Assembly: GCA_011390635.1 (NCBI GenBank) | Contig: JAABSA010000024.1 | Coordinates: 1 to 54,740 of the forward strand | Direction: 5' to 3' | Origin: Desulfotignum sp. | GTDB taxonomy: Bacteria; Desulfobacterota; Desulfobacteria; Desulfobacterales; Desulfobacteraceae | DNA: 54,740 nt | Shown here: one piece after another, positions 7,422 through 16,680 of the stretch | Layout: each line of letters begins with the position of its first letter | Position numbering within the stretch: the stretch's first letter is position 1 | Notes under the pieces: generated by a model | The model's input: only the letters and a program-made list of their open reading frames with translations | The model's database searches: none | Told to the model about the DNA's origin: nothing | Made by a program: the position numbers and the translations under genes

Positions 7422-8532
7422 TCTATATTCGTTGCTCAACACAACCGGTTTTGTGCACCTGACCCCGGGAATGATCGTGATGTGGTGTATCGGTCTGATT
7501 CTGATTTATCTGGCCATAAAAAAACAATATGAACCGCTGTTGCTGTTGCCCATTGGATTCGGCATTCTGCTGGTAAATCTGCCTTTAAGCGGGTTGATGG
7601 AACCTGATGTCGGGCTATTGTGGAAATTTTACCACTATGGCATCCACTGGGAAATCATACCGCCGTTGATTTTTCTGGGTATCGGCGCATTCACAGACTT
7701 CGGTCCCCTGCTTGCCAATCCCCGGTTGATCTTTCTGGGGGCCGGCGCCCAGGCAGGGGTGTATCTCACCTTTTTTGCCGCTCATGCCATGGGATACAAT
7801 ATCATGGAAGCTGCCACCATCGGTATGATCGGCGGTGCTGACGGACCCACTACCATTTTTATTTCATCCAAACTGGCACCCCAGCTGTTAGGGGCATGTG
7901 CGGTGGCAGCCTATTCCTATATGGCAATGGTACCCATTATTCAGCCGCCGATTATGCGGCTGATGACCACCAAAGCGGAACGTAAAATAAAAATGGCCAA
8001 GCCCCGGCCGGTGAGCAAAAGAGAAAAAATGCTTTTCCCCATTGTATCCACCTTTCTCATTATTCTGCTGATCCCGGCGTCTGCGCCTCTGATTGCCATG
8101 CTCATGCTGGGAAACCTTTTCAGGGAATCCGGTGTGGTGGAGCGGCTCAAAGGAGCAGCCCAGAATGAATTGATGAATATCGTCACCATTTTCCTGGGAC
8201 TGCCCATCGGTGCCACCATGCACGCAGACATCTTTTTACAGCCAAAGGTACTGTTTATCTTTGTTCTGGGGCTGATCGCTTTTATATTGAGCACGATGAC
8301 AGGTCTTTTGCTGGCCAAACTCATGAACCTGTTTTCAAAGGAAAAAATAAACCCGCTGCTCGGGGCTGCCGGTGTGTCTGCTGTTCCCATGGCAGCGCGG
8401 GTGGTACACAAGGTCGGCATAGAGGCTGACAAACGAAACTATCTGATCATGTATGCCATGGGTCCCAATGTGGCAGGGGTTATCGGCACGGTAATCGCCG
8501 CAGGCATATTCATCACCCTGCTGGCTCCCTGA
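7411..8532 (+). CDS. Na+-translocating decarboxylase beta subunit (OadB/GcdB family)
   Basis: 373 residues and about 9-11 membrane segments. It shows the family's ion-path signatures: [17 protein letters not shown] (with the essential Asp region), [33 protein letters not shown], and near the end [19 protein letters not shown] followed by [16 protein letters not shown]. This subunit decarboxylates carboxybiotin and exports Na+. A carboxyltransferase alpha subunit is not present in this operon; a biotin carrier follows instead. The substrate may therefore be set by an alpha subunit elsewhere (for example glutaconyl-CoA, methylmalonyl-CoA or oxaloacetate). Excellent Shine-Dalgarno (AAAGGAGGGG). 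Confidence 0.92.
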   Translation: MINNLYSLLNTTGFVHLTPGMIVMWCIGLILIYLAIKKQYEPLLLLPIGFGILLVNLPLSGLMEPDVGLLWKFYHYGIHWEIIPPLIFLGIGAFTDFGPLLANPRLIFLGAGAQAGVYLTFFAAHAMGYNIMEAATIGMIGGADGPTTIFISSKLAPQLLGACAVAAYSYMAMVPIIQPPIMRLMTTKAERKIKMAKPRPVSKREKMLFPIVSTFLIILLIPASAPLIAMLMLGNLFRESGVVERLKGAAQNELMNIVTIFLGLPIGATMHADIFLQPKVLFIFVLGLIAFILSTMTGLLLAKLMNLFSKEKINPLLGAAGVSAVPMAARVVHKVGIEADKRNYLIMYAMGPNVAGVIGTVIAAGIFITLLAP

Positions 8533-8621
8533 TGAACAAGGACAGATGCGTTGCTTTTACGGTAAAACACTACAGGTAAAAATATTTGTAAGATAATCAA
8601 CAACACCCAAAGGAGAAAAAA

Positions 8622-8837
8622 ATGGCCAACGAAATAACCGCACCATTACCAGGAAAAATCATCAGACTGGATATTGAACCCGGCACATCCATTGAGCAGG
8701 AAACCGAAATCATGGTAATCGAAGCCATGAAAATGGAAACCATTGTGTATGCACCCTGTGACGGGGTGATTGAAAAAGTGATGAAAAAACCGGGAGATGA
8801 AGTGGAAGAAGGTGATCTGATCGCCACGGTTGCGTAA
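8622..8837 (+). CDS. Stand-alone biotin carboxyl carrier protein
   Basis: 71 residues forming only a biotinyl domain. The biotin acceptor is K37 in VIEAMKMET, and the fold markers APLPGKI and PGDEVEEGDLI are present. It lacks the Pro/Ala-rich linker usual in GcdC or MmdC, so it is a minimal carrier. A clear AAAGGAG precedes the ATG. As third gene after gamma- and beta-type subunits, it most likely shuttles carboxyl groups between a carboxyltransferase encoded elsewhere and the membrane pump. Confidence 0.88.
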   Translation: MANEITAPLPGKIIRLDIEPGTSIEQETEIMVIEAMKMETIVYAPCDGVIEKVMKKPGDEVEEGDLIATVA

Positions 8838-8873
8838 GATGTCAGGAGCCTGACACCATCAGAAAAAAAAACA

Positions 8874-8916
8874 AAAAAGCTGCCTGCCGGTGTAACACAC
8901 CGGCAGGCAGCTTTTT
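8874..8916. terminator. Bidirectional intrinsic terminator between the two decarboxylase operons
   Basis: A perfect 20-bp stem (8874-8893 with 8897-8916) closes a 3-nt loop. The GC-rich core CTGCCTGCCGGTG is flanked by A5/T5. On + the hairpin ends in TTTTT; on - it is followed by a longer T-rich run (the A-rich 8861-8878 on +). It sits between two convergent transcription units, the biotin carrier on + and the ABM protein on -, and can stop both. Confidence 0.92.
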
Positions 8917-8989
8917 GTTATCGTGTAAACAACCCATATGAATTATGGTCTGGTACCGGGCATCATCCCGGTGAAAATGCTTTTACCTA

Positions 8990-9298
8990 TCAGTCATAAC
9001 TGAAAACCTTATAGACCGTTGAGGACCCGAGCAGCGCATCAATCCGGCCTTCCAGTTCTGCCCGTTCGGCATTGGCCATCCACCATTTCCAGGCTTCAAG
9101 GGATTTCCAGGTACTGATCACAAGGTATTCATGGAGATCATCCACATTTCTCAAAGTTTCTCCGGAAATATATCCTGGCTGGCGATCCGCCATAGCCCGC
9201 AGTTCAATGAGCATTTCAGACAAGGTCGGCAGCAGGGCCAAATCCATGCCGGATGTCAATCTCGGGACTCTTCTGGTCATCAATACACGGATGGTCAT
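8990..9298 (-). CDS. Small antibiotic-biosynthesis-monooxygenase-fold (ABM) protein
   Basis: 102 residues starting MTIRVLMTRRVPR. The pattern RQPGYISGETL..DDLHEYLVISTWKSLEAWKWWMAN is the dimeric alpha-beta barrel of the ABM superfamily, where E..L..STW..-EAW..W is typical. Members include heme-degrading and quinol monooxygenases, but many are uncharacterised. In an anaerobe an oxygen-dependent role is unlikely; heme or quinone binding, or an EthD-like role, is possible. The start at 9298 is preceded by GGGAGGAAG; an upstream in-frame Met gives a less plausible extension. It lies about 100 bp downstream of oadB in the same direction and may be co-transcribed. Confidence 0.7.
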   Translation of the reverse strand: MTIRVLMTRRVPRLTSGMDLALLPTLSEMLIELRAMADRQPGYISGETLRNVDDLHEYLVISTWKSLEAWKWWMANAERAELEGRIDALLGSSTVYKVFSYD

Positions 9299-9396
9299 TT
9301 TCTTCCTCCCTGATTTATGGAACAAGCATCATTCACGCACCTTTTTGTGCAGCACCTGACCGGCTGTGATACAAAGCCAGTGGCTGAGTACCGATA

Positions 9397-10695
9397 TTAC
9401 ACCACCAGGCTCTTTAATGTCAACAAAACACCGGCTGCCACTGCAGACCCGATAACTCCGGCCACATTGGGGCCCATGGCATGCATGAGCAGATGATTCT
9501 GGGGATCGGCTTCCATGCCCAGCTTCTGGCTCACACGGGCGGCCATGGGAACAGCAGATACGCCGGCTGAACCGATGAGGGGGTTGATTTTTGTCGTAAG
9601 AAACAGGTTCATCAGTTTTACCATGAGGATACCGGAAGCGGTTCCAATGGAAAAGGCAATGGAACCGAGCAGAAGAATCCCCAGCGTTGACAGATTTAAA
9701 AATTGATGCGCAGACAGCTGTGCCCCCACCCCCAGACCCAGCAGAATAGTGACAATATTGATCATGGCATTCTGAGCTGTCTGGGAAAGCCGGTCCACCA
9801 CCCCGCATTCGCGCATCAGGTTTCCGAACATGAAAAACCCGATAAGAGGTGCGGCTGAGGGAAGCAGCAGCACACACAGGCCCAGAACAATCAGGGGAAA
9901 TATTATTTTTTCCACCTTGCCCACAGGCCGCAACTGGCTCATGCGGATTTTACGTTCCGCTTTGGTGGTCAACGCCCGCATGATGGGCGGCTGGATCATG
10001 GGCACCAGGGCCATATAGGAATAGGCGGCCACGGCAATGGGACCCACCAGATGCGGTGACAGCTGGCTGGACAAAAATATGGCTGTGGGGCCGTCAGCTC
10101 CGCCGATGATACCGATTGAAGCGGCATCAAACAGATCGAAATGAATACCCGGCACAAATTCAGACAACAGCAGCGCACCGATGAGGGTTATAAAAATACC
10201 CACCTGGGCGGCTGCCCCCAGAAGCACGGTTTTGGGATTGGCCAGCAGAGGGCCGAAATCTGTCATTGCCCCGACACCCATAAATATAAACAAGGGGAAA
10301 ACCCCTGTTTTAATACCAATGGTATAAATATAGTACAGTATCCCCCCGGGATCACCCATTGCTGCTACAGGTGTATTGACCAGGATGGCACCGAATCCTA
10401 TGGGAACCAGCAGCAGAGGTTCAAATCTTTTGTTGATAGCAAGGTATAACAGCAAAATCCCTATGCCGATCATGATAAATTGACCAATTCCGTCAAAAAA
10501 ATTGTCTGCTCCGGAAGCAAAAAAACCGAACAAACCGGTGGATCGGCCGAAATTGGCAACCATATCAACGATAGGCGGAAGCAGGATCGGCTCCTGGCCA
10601 CCTGTCTGAGATGTACCTGCATGGGCCATGGACACCATTGAAAACAGCAGCACAACACCGCACAGGAAAGTGCTGAATGGATTTTTCTTACACAT
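9397..10695 (-). CDS. oadB: Oxaloacetate decarboxylase beta subunit (second OadB copy)
   Basis: 432 residues. An N-terminal hydrophobic leader ([24 protein letters not shown]) precedes the usual family start. The core repeats all OadB signatures: [48 protein letters not shown], and [18 protein letters not shown] with [16 protein letters not shown]. The leader is about 60 residues longer than in the other copy (7411-8532), and the two are clearly distinct paralogues. AAAAGGATTC precedes the chosen ATG at 10695. It follows oadA by 25 bp, giving the order G-A-B as in the Klebsiella oadGAB operon. It exports Na+ driven by carboxybiotin decarboxylation. Confidence 0.92.
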   Translation of the reverse strand: MCKKNPFSTFLCGVVLLFSMVSMAHAGTSQTGGQEPILLPPIVDMVANFGRSTGLFGFFASGADNFFDGIGQFIMIGIGILLLYLAINKRFEPLLLVPIGFGAILVNTPVAAMGDPGGILYYIYTIGIKTGVFPLFIFMGVGAMTDFGPLLANPKTVLLGAAAQVGIFITLIGALLLSEFVPGIHFDLFDAASIGIIGGADGPTAIFLSSQLSPHLVGPIAVAAYSYMALVPMIQPPIMRALTTKAERKIRMSQLRPVGKVEKIIFPLIVLGLCVLLLPSAAPLIGFFMFGNLMRECGVVDRLSQTAQNAMINIVTILLGLGVGAQLSAHQFLNLSTLGILLLGSIAFSIGTASGILMVKLMNLFLTTKINPLIGSAGVSAVPMAARVSQKLGMEADPQNHLLMHAMGPNVAGVIGSAVAAGVLLTLKSLVV

Positions 10696-10720
10696 GATAA
10701 GAATCCTTTTTATCTTAAAG

Positions 10721-12553
10721 CTATTCTTCAAGAGTTAAAAGCACCTGTCCTGACTGCACTGTCTGCCCTTTCACCACCTGCACTGACGTGATGATACCGC
10801 TGCCCGGCGACATCACCGGTGTTTCCATTTTCATGGCTTCTAAAATCACCAGGGTTTCTCCTTCTGTCACTTCATCCCCCACTTCAAACAGAATCTGGTA
10901 AACATTCCCCGGCAGCTGGGCTTTGACTTCCAGCTTTGGTTTTTCTTTGGGAGCTTGCGCAGGCGTGGATGAAGGCTGGCTGATACCGGTAACATCACCG
11001 GTTTCATCTTCCACCGTGACCTCATATGTTTTGCCGTCAACCGTTACCTTGTAATTAAAGGAAACCGGTTCCTTTGTTCCGGCCGCAGATGCAGCCGGGT
11101 TGGAAACAGGCTCAGGGGGTGGTTGCGCAATAGTTTTGGCGGTATCGGTTTGTCTCCTGTTCTTGCGCACATTGACGGGTTTGTCTCCTTTGAGAAAATC
11201 CAACCCCTTGTTTCCTCCGGGGGTGGCCAATGCACCGATGATAAAGATATTCTCGTCTGTTACAGGAAGACCCTCGTGCTCGAGAATTTTTTTTGCTTTG
11301 GGGATACCCGGTTCCAGCAGATCCACGGGATCACCGTCAAACATCTTCATCCCCAGCTGTTTTTCAGCGATTTTTATGATTTCCGGGTCAGGGGGTATGG
11401 GAGTCCTGCCGAAATATCCCAGCACCATTTTGCCATACCCGTCTGTCATTTTCTGCCAGTTTCCCTGGGTCACATTGGCATAGGCCTGCTGAAAATAAAA
11501 CTGGGATACCGGGGTGACAGATGTGCCGAATCCGCCTTTGGCAATACATTCCGCCATGGCTTTGATCACTTTGGGGTACAAATGCAGCGTGCCGGTATCA
11601 CGCATCATCATGGTGTTGGCTGTCAATGCCCCGCCGGGCATGGGAGACAGGATCACCTCCGATGACACCTTCAGTGCCTCGGGCGGGAAAAAATAATCTT
11701 TGAGACAATCTTCCTGGATTCGATTGGCTTCCAGAATTTTTGTAATATCAATATCCAGAAAAAACTCCGTGCCTTTTAATGCATGCCACATGGAAATCAT
11801 ATCCGGCTGGCAGGTGCCGCCGGACAAGGGGGACCTGGCCAGACAGACACCGTCGCATCCCGCCTCAACCGCTGCCTTGTACTGGGAAATACCGATACCT
11901 GCGGTTTCATGGGAGTGCATCCAGATGGCGGTGTCATCCCCCAGCAGCTTTCTTGCTGCCTTGACCGTGTCATACACTTTGGCAGGATTTGAGGTGCCCG
12001 ATGCATCCTTGAAGCAGATAGAATCATAAGGAACCCCTGAATCCAGAATTTCCTGCAGGGTCTTGAGATAAAAAACAGGGTCATGGGCACCGGTGCACCC
12101 GGGAGGCAGTTCCATCATGGTGACCACCACCTGATGGTGCAGCCCGGCATCCTTGATACAGTTCCCTGAATACACCAGGTTGCGCACATCATTAAGCGCA
12201 TCGAAATTGCGGATATGGGTCATACCGTGTTTTTTAAACATTTTGGCGTGCAGATTGATCATATCCTTTGGCTGGGCGGAAAGTGCCACCACATTGATGC
12301 CCCTGGCAAGGGTCTGGAGACTGGCATCCGGACCGGCAGCCTCCCGAAACCGGTCCATCATGGAAAAAGCAGATTCACCGCAATACATGAAAAGGCTTTG
12401 AAACCTTGCACCGCCCCCGGCTTCCAAGTGATCAATCCCTGCTTCCACAGCTGCTTCCACAGCGGGAAGAAAATCATCTGTCAGTGCGCGTGCCCCGAAA
12501 ACCGATTGAAAACCGTCCCGAAACGATGTGTCCATAATGCGAATTTTTTTCAT
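10721..12553 (-). CDS. oadA: Oxaloacetate decarboxylase-type alpha subunit with C-terminal biotinyl domain (divergent)
   Basis: 610 residues. About 1-270 is the TIM-barrel carboxyltransferase: [12 protein letters not shown] with metal ligand D13, the carboxylated-lysine strand [13 protein letters not shown], and the metal-binding MHSHETAG. About 280-470 is the PYC_OADA/conserved carboxylase domain. A Pro/Ala-rich linker (about 480-540) leads to a biotinyl domain with acceptor Lys in ILEAMKMET (about 575). The canonical RDAHQS signature reads RDGFQS here (H to F), and the region after it ([12 protein letters not shown]) is also atypical. Partners OadG and OadB are adjacent, so it is a Na+-pumping 2-oxoacid decarboxylase component; oxaloacetate is the likely but unproved substrate. 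Confidence 0.85.
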   Translation of the reverse strand: MKKIRIMDTSFRDGFQSVFGARALTDDFLPAVEAAVEAGIDHLEAGGGARFQSLFMYCGESAFSMMDRFREAAGPDASLQTLARGINVVALSAQPKDMINLHAKMFKKHGMTHIRNFDALNDVRNLVYSGNCIKDAGLHHQVVVTMMELPPGCTGAHDPVFYLKTLQEILDSGVPYDSICFKDASGTSNPAKVYDTVKAARKLLGDDTAIWMHSHETAGIGISQYKAAVEAGCDGVCLARSPLSGGTCQPDMISMWHALKGTEFFLDIDITKILEANRIQEDCLKDYFFPPEALKVSSEVILSPMPGGALTANTMMMRDTGTLHLYPKVIKAMAECIAKGGFGTSVTPVSQFYFQQAYANVTQGNWQKMTDGYGKMVLGYFGRTPIPPDPEIIKIAEKQLGMKMFDGDPVDLLEPGIPKAKKILEHEGLPVTDENIFIIGALATPGGNKGLDFLKGDKPVNVRKNRRQTDTAKTIAQPPPEPVSNPAASAAGTKEPVSFNYKVTVDGKTYEVTVEDETGDVTGISQPSSTPAQAPKEKPKLEVKAQLPGNVYQILFEVGDEVTEGETLVILEAMKMETPVMSPGSGIITSVQVVKGQTVQSGQVLLTLEE

Positions 12554-12583
12554 TGGTAACCATCCTTGAGGTGTGTAAAACAG

Positions 12584-12844
12584 CTATCTGTGGCGGCCCA
12601 TATGGGCCCTGTGGGTTGCGATTGCTGCACTGATAACGGCTGTCAGTTTCAGGGTGTCATCAGAACCCTTTTTTTCCCTGGCCCGTGCCCGTACCGGTTT
12701 TTTGATTTTGGCCAGTGACATTTCTTTTTCTGTAAAAGGTGCCAGCAGTTTTGAAGAAAGATATATAAGGGCAAACAGCAGGACAAGAAAACAAAAAACC
12801 ACCCCCATACCAAGTATGGTGAGTTTTAATCCTTGAATAATCAT
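12584..12844 (-). CDS. oadG: OadG-like gamma subunit
   Basis: 86 residues starting MIIQGLKLTILGMGVVFCFLVLLF. One N-terminal membrane helix (about 8-33) with the OadG-type L-x2-GMGVVF-x-FL signature is followed by a basic, Arg/Lys-rich cytosolic tail ending in HRAHMGRHR. Histidines in this tail resemble the zinc-binding C-terminus of OadG. GGAGATG precedes the ATG at 12844; the longer frame upstream has no site. It is the first gene of the oadG-oadA-oadB operon, 31 bp before oadA. It is probably needed for complex assembly. Confidence 0.75.
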   Translation of the reverse strand: MIIQGLKLTILGMGVVFCFLVLLFALIYLSSKLLAPFTEKEMSLAKIKKPVRARAREKKGSDDTLKLTAVISAAIATHRAHMGRHR

Positions 12845-13283
12845 GTATTTCACATCTCCAGAAACTTTTTTTCGGTCTTGATGCAATATTATTCCACCCA
12901 CTTACATACACAAGATATCCCCTAAAGTAAAGTCGGTAAATGCTGTATCTTTTTGTAAGAATTTTTCTGATCCAGCGAATCGGACCGGTCAGGTAACCCA
13001 ATCCGTATAAAAGCACGGGCAGGCAAAAAACCAGACCTGCCGCGTCCAGGTGTGGGGCCCGGTGTTATGCAGATCAGACATACAAATTCCTGTTGCTGCT
13101 CCTGTCCCCCATGCTGCCTGAAATACAGCCCGTTTGAACGCACTTTTTCAGCAGCGTGTGGACAAATAATTCATCCAGGCATGATGGTTGCTTTGGACAT
13201 GTCTGAACAGCAGTGCGGCCTTACCGGCCGGTGACAAAAAAACGGATACATTTTCCAACCAGGCAAAAACACAAGGAGACATC
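12845..13283. other. Intergenic region between divergent oadGAB and the kamA-like operon
   Basis: About 440 bp without a convincing gene. Short open frames on - (for example within 12922-13143) have no ribosome binding site or recognisable family. Promoters for both operons should lie here, but no clear consensus is visible. On - a sigma-54-like TGGAATAATATTGCA occurs near 12883-12900, but with 9 rather than 10 bases between GG and GC. The kamA-proximal part contains ACAAGGAGAC, the site that sets the ATG at 13284. Confidence 0.5.
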
Positions 13284-14600
13284 ATGCAAAAGGCAGACGC
13301 ACCTGCAGAAACGCTTATAATTGAAGATGACGAGCCTCCAAGCGGCAGGCTTGTCCTGAAATCTTTTTACCCTTCCCCTGTGGCCGATTTCGGCCCTGTT
13401 TCCAGAAAACGGCACACCTTCATCGTCCCTGTAAAAACAAGACCCATAAAAGGTCTTGCCAAAACCACCCCGAAAACCCGTGCATTTATTAAAAAATATT
13501 TCCCCCAGGCGTCCACCCGGGACTGGCATGACTGGCAATGGCAGGTGCGCAACCGCGTGCGCACATATGAAAAGCTCAACCAGATACTGCCCCTTTGTCC
13601 GGAAGAATTGCTTGCCGATAAAGCCTCCCAGCTCCCTTTGGGTATTACACCCTATTACCTGAGTCTTTTTTCAGACAGCACCCCTGAGCACCCCTTGCGC
13701 AGGTCGGTTGTTCCCACGGTAAATGAATGGATCAAAATGCCCTGCGAGTCTGACGATCCTCTGGGTGAAGACCATCAGAGCCCGGTTCCCGGACTGGTAC
13801 ACCGGTATCCGGACAGGGTATTGTTTTTGCTTTTGGATTTTTGCTCCACCTACTGCAGGTACTGCACCCGGTCCCGGGTGGTGGGTCACGGCGGCATACT
13901 GGCCAGCCGGGCCAGATGGGAAAAAGCCATAGAATATATCCGCAACACCCCGACCATCCGTGATGTACTTTTATCCGGCGGTGATCCGCTGACCCTCAGT
14001 AATGACCGGCTGGAATGGGTGCTTTCACGGTTGCGCCAGATTCCCCATGTGCAGATCATCCGCATCGGCACCAAGGTGCCTGCGGTGCTGCCCCAGCGCA
14101 TTACGCCGGCACTTGTAAAAATGCTCAAGCAGTATCATCCGTTGTGGTTGAGCCTGCATTTCACCCATCCGGATGAATGTACACCTGAAACCCACAAAGC
14201 CTGCACCATGCTGGCGGACGCCGGTATTCCCTTAGGCTCCCAGACCGTGCTGCTCAAGGGCATCAATGATTCAGTAGAAACCATGACCGACCTGATGCAC
14301 AAACTGATGAAAATGCGTGTCCGGCCCTATTACCTGTACCAGTGTGATCCCATCACCGGGTCCGGTCACTTCAGGACCACCATACACCAGGGGCTGGATA
14401 TTATCCGGGGGATGCGGGGCTTTACCACCGGCTATGCCGTGCCCACCTATGTGGTGGATGCCCCGGGGGGCGGGGGTAAGATTCCGCTGATGCCCGATTA
14501 TGTGTGCGGCCACACCACAGAAGACCTGATGCTGACCAATTATGAAAACAAACCCTTTACCTATCCCGATCCGGTCCAGGCAATGCCTGTGCAGGGGTGA
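13284..14600 (+). CDS. kamA: Lysine 2,3-aminomutase-family radical SAM enzyme
   Basis: 438 residues. The radical SAM cysteines are C187, C191 and C194 (CSTYCRYC), followed by R196, the position that binds the substrate carboxylate in Clostridium aminomutase (R134). PLP would bind K399 in DAPGGGGK. The two aspartates that hold the epsilon-amino group of lysine (D293/D330) are present as D355 (YQCD) and D392 (VVDAPGGGG), with identical 37-residue spacing. Lysine or a similar diamine is therefore more likely than glutamate. The N-terminus is about 60 residues longer, and the C-terminal tail after K399 is only 39 residues, much shorter than classical KamA. The expected product is beta-lysine, made in the cytoplasm. 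AAGGAGAC precedes ATG 13284. First gene of a four-gene operon. Confidence 0.85.
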   Translation: MQKADAPAETLIIEDDEPPSGRLVLKSFYPSPVADFGPVSRKRHTFIVPVKTRPIKGLAKTTPKTRAFIKKYFPQASTRDWHDWQWQVRNRVRTYEKLNQILPLCPEELLADKASQLPLGITPYYLSLFSDSTPEHPLRRSVVPTVNEWIKMPCESDDPLGEDHQSPVPGLVHRYPDRVLFLLLDFCSTYCRYCTRSRVVGHGGILASRARWEKAIEYIRNTPTIRDVLLSGGDPLTLSNDRLEWVLSRLRQIPHVQIIRIGTKVPAVLPQRITPALVKMLKQYHPLWLSLHFTHPDECTPETHKACTMLADAGIPLGSQTVLLKGINDSVETMTDLMHKLMKMRVRPYYLYQCDPITGSGHFRTTIHQGLDIIRGMRGFTTGYAVPTYVVDAPGGGGKIPLMPDYVCGHTTEDLMLTNYENKPFTYPDPVQAMPVQG

Positions 14601-14620
14601 CAGGGCACAGGAGAAAAACA

Positions 14621-15637
14621 ATGATCATCGGATTGACCTATGACCTGCGCCAGGACTACCTGGACATGGGATACACCGCCCTTGAAACCGCTGAATTTGA
14701 TTCAGTGGAAACCATTGAGGCCATTGAACAAGCCCTGTTCGATTTAGGGCATACGCCGGTGCGCATCGGCAGCGGGAGACAGCTGACCGAGCGCCTGGTG
14801 CAGGGCGAACGCTGGGACCTGGTGTTCAACATTGCCGAAGGTCTGCATGGCATGGGCAGAGAAGCCCAGGTGCCGGCCATGCTGGAACTGTACCAGATCC
14901 CCTATACCTTTTCAGACCCCCTGGTCATGTCCCTGAGTCTGCACAAGGGCATGACCAAGCGCATCATCCGGGATGCCGGGCTTGCCACGGGGCATTTTTT
15001 CACGGCCCGGTCCCCGGAAGAGGCCCGTCAGGTGCCTTTTGGGCCGCCCTGGTTTGTCAAGCCCGTGGCCCAGGGAACCGGCATGGGCATAACGGCGGAT
15101 TCCGTAGTCCGGCAAAAACAGGATCTGCCTGAAATCTGCAAAAACCTGCTGCACCAGTTCGGCCAGCCAGTGCTCATCGAACAGTTTCTGTGCGGCCGGG
15201 AATTTACCACCGGGCTTGTGGGCACCGGCGCCCGGGCCAAGGTGATGGGCACCATGGAAATCATTGTACTGGCACAGCAGGGAAAAGAGATCTATTCCTT
15301 TGAGAACAAGGAAGGGTGGAAGGGCCGGGTCCAGTACCAGCCCCTGTCTCCTGACATGGATCCCCTGATCAGGGAGGTGGAGGCACTGGCCCTTAGTGCC
15401 TGGCAGGTGCTGGAGTGCCGGGACGGGGGACGGATCGACATCCGGTGTGATGACACAGGCACCCCCTGTTTTATCGAGGTCAATCCCCTGGCCGGTCTGC
15501 GGCCCCATTATTCAGACCTGCCCATGGTGTGTGAATTTTTTAAGACATCCTATGTCCGACTCATAGAAATGATCCTGACATCCGCACTGGACAGGGTGCC
15601 TGACAAAAACCTCACCCCCTGCCCGGAGCCGGCATGA
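14621..15637 (+). CDS. D-alanine-D-alanine ligase-like ATP-grasp enzyme 1
   Basis: 338 residues starting MIIGLTYDLRQDYL. The ATP-grasp fold is visible: the N-terminal domain with DLVFNIAEGLHGMGREAQVPAMLE (the Ddl E-G-xxREA pattern), the lysine strand PWFVKPVAQGTGMGI, the adenine-binding EQFLCGREFTTGL, and the metal-binding GGRIDIRCDD..CFIEVNPLAGL. Such enzymes form an amide bond through an acyl phosphate. A peptidoglycan Ddl would sit with mur genes; here it follows an aminomutase by 20 bp and overlaps a second ligase by four bases. It more likely joins an amino acid (perhaps beta-lysine) to a partner. ACAGGAG precedes ATG 14621. Confidence 0.8.
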   Translation: MIIGLTYDLRQDYLDMGYTALETAEFDSVETIEAIEQALFDLGHTPVRIGSGRQLTERLVQGERWDLVFNIAEGLHGMGREAQVPAMLELYQIPYTFSDPLVMSLSLHKGMTKRIIRDAGLATGHFFTARSPEEARQVPFGPPWFVKPVAQGTGMGITADSVVRQKQDLPEICKNLLHQFGQPVLIEQFLCGREFTTGLVGTGARAKVMGTMEIIVLAQQGKEIYSFENKEGWKGRVQYQPLSPDMDPLIREVEALALSAWQVLECRDGGRIDIRCDDTGTPCFIEVNPLAGLRPHYSDLPMVCEFFKTSYVRLIEMILTSALDRVPDKNLTPCPEPA

Positions 15638-16680
15638 AGCGTACCATTGCCATTGTGCACAATACCGTGACCAACCCTGCTCTGCCGGACGAGGCAGATG
15701 TCCTGGTCCAGGTGGAAGCGGTATCCCGGGCCCTGACCAGCCTGGGATACCACCCGGTGGCGGTGCCCTGCGACCTCAACCTGGCCGCTCTGACGCATAC
15801 CCTTAAGGATATCCGGCCCCTGGGGGTGTTCAACCTGGTGGAGTCCCTGGAAAACCGGGGCAGCCTGATCCATGTGGTGCCCTCTCTTCTGGCAGCCCTG
15901 AACATCCCCTATACCGGGTGCCCGGCACAGGCTGTGTATGCCACCTCCCACAAGGTGATGGCCAAAGAACGGATGCATCTTACTGGTCTGCCTACCCCTG
16001 CCTGGATCAATCCGTTTCCTGCCGACATGCCCTGGCAGGGTGCTCTTTGTCCGGGGGGGGATGGATACATCGAAAACGGACGCGCCCCGCAAGGAGGTAT
16101 CTCCCCGAGCTTATGGATCATCAAATCCCTGTGGGAACATGCATCTTTGGGGCTGGAAAGGGAAAACCTGGTGACCGGCACAGCCGCTGATGTACAAAAA
16201 CAGCTGGCGCTTCGTACCAAAGATCTGGGAGGTGCCTGTTTTGCCGAACTATTCATCCAGGGAAGGGAATTCAACCTGTCGCTGCTGGGCACCCCGTCCG
16301 GGGTGAGGGTGCTGCCGCCGGCTGAGATCCAGTTTTTGGATATACCAGCTGACCAGCCCGCCATGGTGGGGTACCGGGCCAAATGGCTGCCGGATGCACA
16401 AGAATACCACAACACCCCCCGGCGGTTTGATTTCCTTAGAAAAGATGCCGCCCTTGTCAGCACCCTCAAGTCCCTGGCCTGCCGCTGCTGGCAGGATTTT
16501 AACCTTCAGGGATACGCCCGGGTGGACTTCCGGGTGGATACCCTGGGCAACCCGTTTATCCTTGAAATAAACACCAATCCCTGCCTGTCACCGGATGCCG
16601 GATTTGCTGCCGCTTTAGACCGGGCAGGAATTTGCTTTGCCGACGGTATCAACCATATTGTGAATCTTTGTCTATGTTAA
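15634..16680 (+). CDS. D-alanine-D-alanine ligase-like ATP-grasp enzyme 2
   Basis: 348 residues starting MKRTIAIVHNTVTNP. It is a paralogue of the preceding ligase. Visible elements are GVFNLVESLENRGSLIHVVPSLLAALNIPYTG (substrate loop), SLWIIKSLWEHAS in the ATP-lysine region, FAELFIQGREFNLSLLG, and the metal site YARVDFRVDT..PFILEINTNPCLS. An insert of about 25 residues (near 135-155) separates the two ATP-grasp lobes. The start overlaps the previous gene by four bases (ATGA), and its own end overlaps the next start. Two different ligases in one operon suggest two successive amide bonds or a heterodimer. Confidence 0.78.
   Translation: MKRTIAIVHNTVTNPALPDEADVLVQVEAVSRALTSLGYHPVAVPCDLNLAALTHTLKDIRPLGVFNLVESLENRGSLIHVVPSLLAALNIPYTGCPAQAVYATSHKVMAKERMHLTGLPTPAWINPFPADMPWQGALCPGGDGYIENGRAPQGGISPSLWIIKSLWEHASLGLERENLVTGTAADVQKQLALRTKDLGGACFAELFIQGREFNLSLLGTPSGVRVLPPAEIQFLDIPADQPAMVGYRAKWLPDAQEYHNTPRRFDFLRKDAALVSTLKSLACRCWQDFNLQGYARVDFRVDTLGNPFILEINTNPCLSPDAGFAAALDRAGICFADGINHIVNLCLC

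Noticed and set aside
12880-12902. Sigma-54-like promoter for oadGAB on -
   Set aside because: Only nine bases separate GG and GC (ten are required), and the -24 element lacks TGGCAC.
13284-14600. Glutamate 2,3-aminomutase as identity of the radical SAM enzyme
   Set aside because: Both aspartates that bind the lysine epsilon-amino group are present (D355, D392); glutamate mutases have Lys and Asn there.
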